Shown here: positions 14,270-15,201 of the stretch, piece by piece
How positions within the stretch are numbered: position 1 is the first letter of the stretch
Layout: every line of letters begins with the position of its first letter
Source: Firmicutes bacterium UBA2530
GTDB taxonomy: Bacteria > Bacillota > Clostridia > Tissierellales > Sedimentibacteraceae
NCBI GenBank assembly: GCA_002340985.1
Contig: DDNC01000018.1
Location: 182,070 to 197,270, forward strand
Length of the DNA: 15,201 bases
Reading direction: 5' to 3'
Notes under the pieces: model-generated
What the model was told of the DNA's origin: nothing
Seen by the model: the letters and a program-made list of their open reading frames with translations, nothing else
Databases searched by the model: none
Made by a program: the position numbers and the translations under genes

Positions 14270-15145
14270 ATGTTAAAAAAAGTTGGACGCAATGATTTAT
14301 GCTGGTGTGGAAGCGGAATTAAGTATAAAAAATGTCATGAGTCTTTTGATGAAAAGCTATCATGGTACAAAACTCAGGGGTGTATTATTCCATCCGGAAA
14401 AATCATAAAAAACCCGGAACAAATTATTGGGATTAGGGAAAGTGGGAAAATCAATATAGCAGTTTTAGATTTCATAGCTGAACAGCTGCATATAGGAATG
14501 TCAACAGAGCAAATTAATCTTTTGATTTATGAAAAAACGGTGGCCTTTGGCGGAATCCCGGCAACACTAAATTTTGAAGGCTTTCCTAAAAGTGTATGTA
14601 CATCAATCAATGATCAAGTATGCCATGGCATACCATCAAATGATGTTTTGCTGAAAGATGGGGATATTATAAATATTGATGTTTCTACAATATATAATGG
14701 ATTTTTTTCGGATTCATCAAGAATGTTTTGTATCGGAAATGTAAGTCCTGAAAGAAAGAAACTGGTGGATGTGGCTAAGGAATGCATTGAATCAGGATTA
14801 GCACAAATAAAGCCATGGGGATTTTTAGGCGATATGGGTCAAGCCGTGCATGAACATGCTATGAGTAATGGATATACGGTTGTAGAGGAAATAGGCGGAC
14901 ACGGCATTGGTTTACAATTTCATGAGGAACCGTGGATAAGCTATGTTTCAAAAAAAGGAACAGAAATGCTTTTGGTCCCGGGCATGGTATTTACTGTTGA
15001 GCCAATGGTTAATATGGGAACCGATGAAATTTTTATAGATGATAATGATGGCTGGACAGTTTATACGGCAGATGGAATGCCGTCAGCTCAATGGGAAGTT
15101 ATGGTTTTAGTTACTGATGACGGCTATGAGATATTAGCATATTAG
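14270..15145 (+). CDS. map: Type I methionine aminopeptidase with N-terminal SEC-C motif
   Basis: It removes the N-terminal Met from new proteins in the cytoplasm. The ATG at 14270 has AAGGAG 8 bases upstream and gives 291 residues; the in-frame GTG at 14261 overlaps that site. An N-terminal SEC-C zinc-binding motif (Cys11, Cys13, Cys22, His23 in NDLCWCGSGIKYKKCH) is followed by a full MetAP-I fold with all five metal ligands: Asp137, Asp148, His211 (GGHGIG), Glu244 (FTVEPM), Glu275 (QWEVMV), plus His119 (VCHGIP). The SEC-C motif may help it dock on ribosomes (inference). Being outside the ribosomal-protein operon and behind an AraC regulator, it is probably an extra copy. Confidence 0.93.
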   Translation: MLKKVGRNDLCWCGSGIKYKKCHESFDEKLSWYKTQGCIIPSGKIIKNPEQIIGIRESGKINIAVLDFIAEQLHIGMSTEQINLLIYEKTVAFGGIPATLNFEGFPKSVCTSINDQVCHGIPSNDVLLKDGDIINIDVSTIYNGFFSDSSRMFCIGNVSPERKKLVDVAKECIESGLAQIKPWGFLGDMGQAVHEHAMSNGYTVVEEIGGHGIGLQFHEEPWISYVSKKGTEMLLVPGMVFTVEPMVNMGTDEIFIDDNDGWTVYTADGMPSAQWEVMVLVTDDGYEILAY

Positions 15146-15201
15146 CGTCGCTAAATCAGCAGAATTTAAGATTTGTTGTAGGTCAACTACCACCCTTCAT
15201 G

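Noticed and set aside
15146..15201. Hairpin-like GTAG-GTCAA-CTAC near the window end
   Set aside because: The stem is only about 4 bp and the sequence is cut off, so no feature can be supported.
1..15201. CRISPR arrays, transposases, integrases, toxin-antitoxin pairs or defence systems
   Set aside because: No regularly spaced repeats and no proteins of these families were seen on either strand.

Overview
The window looks like the chromosome of a low-GC, Gram-positive anaerobe of the Clostridia. The evidence is an IleRS of the long, zinc-free-tail type, strong GGAGG ribosome binding sites, sigma-A promoters, intrinsic terminators, and clostridial-style U32, DUF4397 and ABC-F proteins. The species cannot be named from the sequence. 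Hand-counted 60-base lines give about 47% G+C inside ptsI, about 27% inside the U32 gene and about 30% inside the ABC-F gene. The left third (1-5.5 kb) therefore reads as core genome and the rest as more AT-rich, accessory-like sequence.

Left region (1-5649): the 3' part of ileS, a convergent aroD (type I 3-dehydroquinase), then ptsI (PTS Enzyme I) behind a clear TTGACA-N18-TATAAT promoter and translationally coupled to a flavodoxin-like gene, and an rlmD-type 23S rRNA m5U methyltransferase gene with an Fe-S cluster motif.

Middle region (5500-8741): an intact, AT-rich U32 'peptidase' (RlhA/TrhP-type RNA hydroxylation family) sits between two copies of an rlmD 3' end. The first copy is the tail of the intact rlmD, where base composition flips abruptly near 5518. 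The second is an orphan tail at 8061-8114, followed by an intrinsic terminator. A 28-nt tRNA 3' end (probably tRNA-Cys) begins 5 bases after the U32 stop. This is best read as the scar of one or more site-specific integration or recombination events. Beyond it lies decayed DNA, including a frameshifted minus-strand staygreen-family gene.

Right region (8742-15201): a two-repeat DUF4397 protein; a minus-strand ABC-F ATPase of the antibiotic-resistance type whose leader holds a terminator just before the ribosome binding site (a probable attenuator); a MarR regulator with two operator copies placed over its own promoter; a nitroreductase and a small GNAT protein downstream of it; and a short AraC-type activator followed by a methionine aminopeptidase with an N-terminal SEC-C zinc motif. 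Together these suggest a stress/drug-response accessory neighbourhood. No CRISPR array, transposase, integrase, complete RNA gene or recognisable new defence system was seen.
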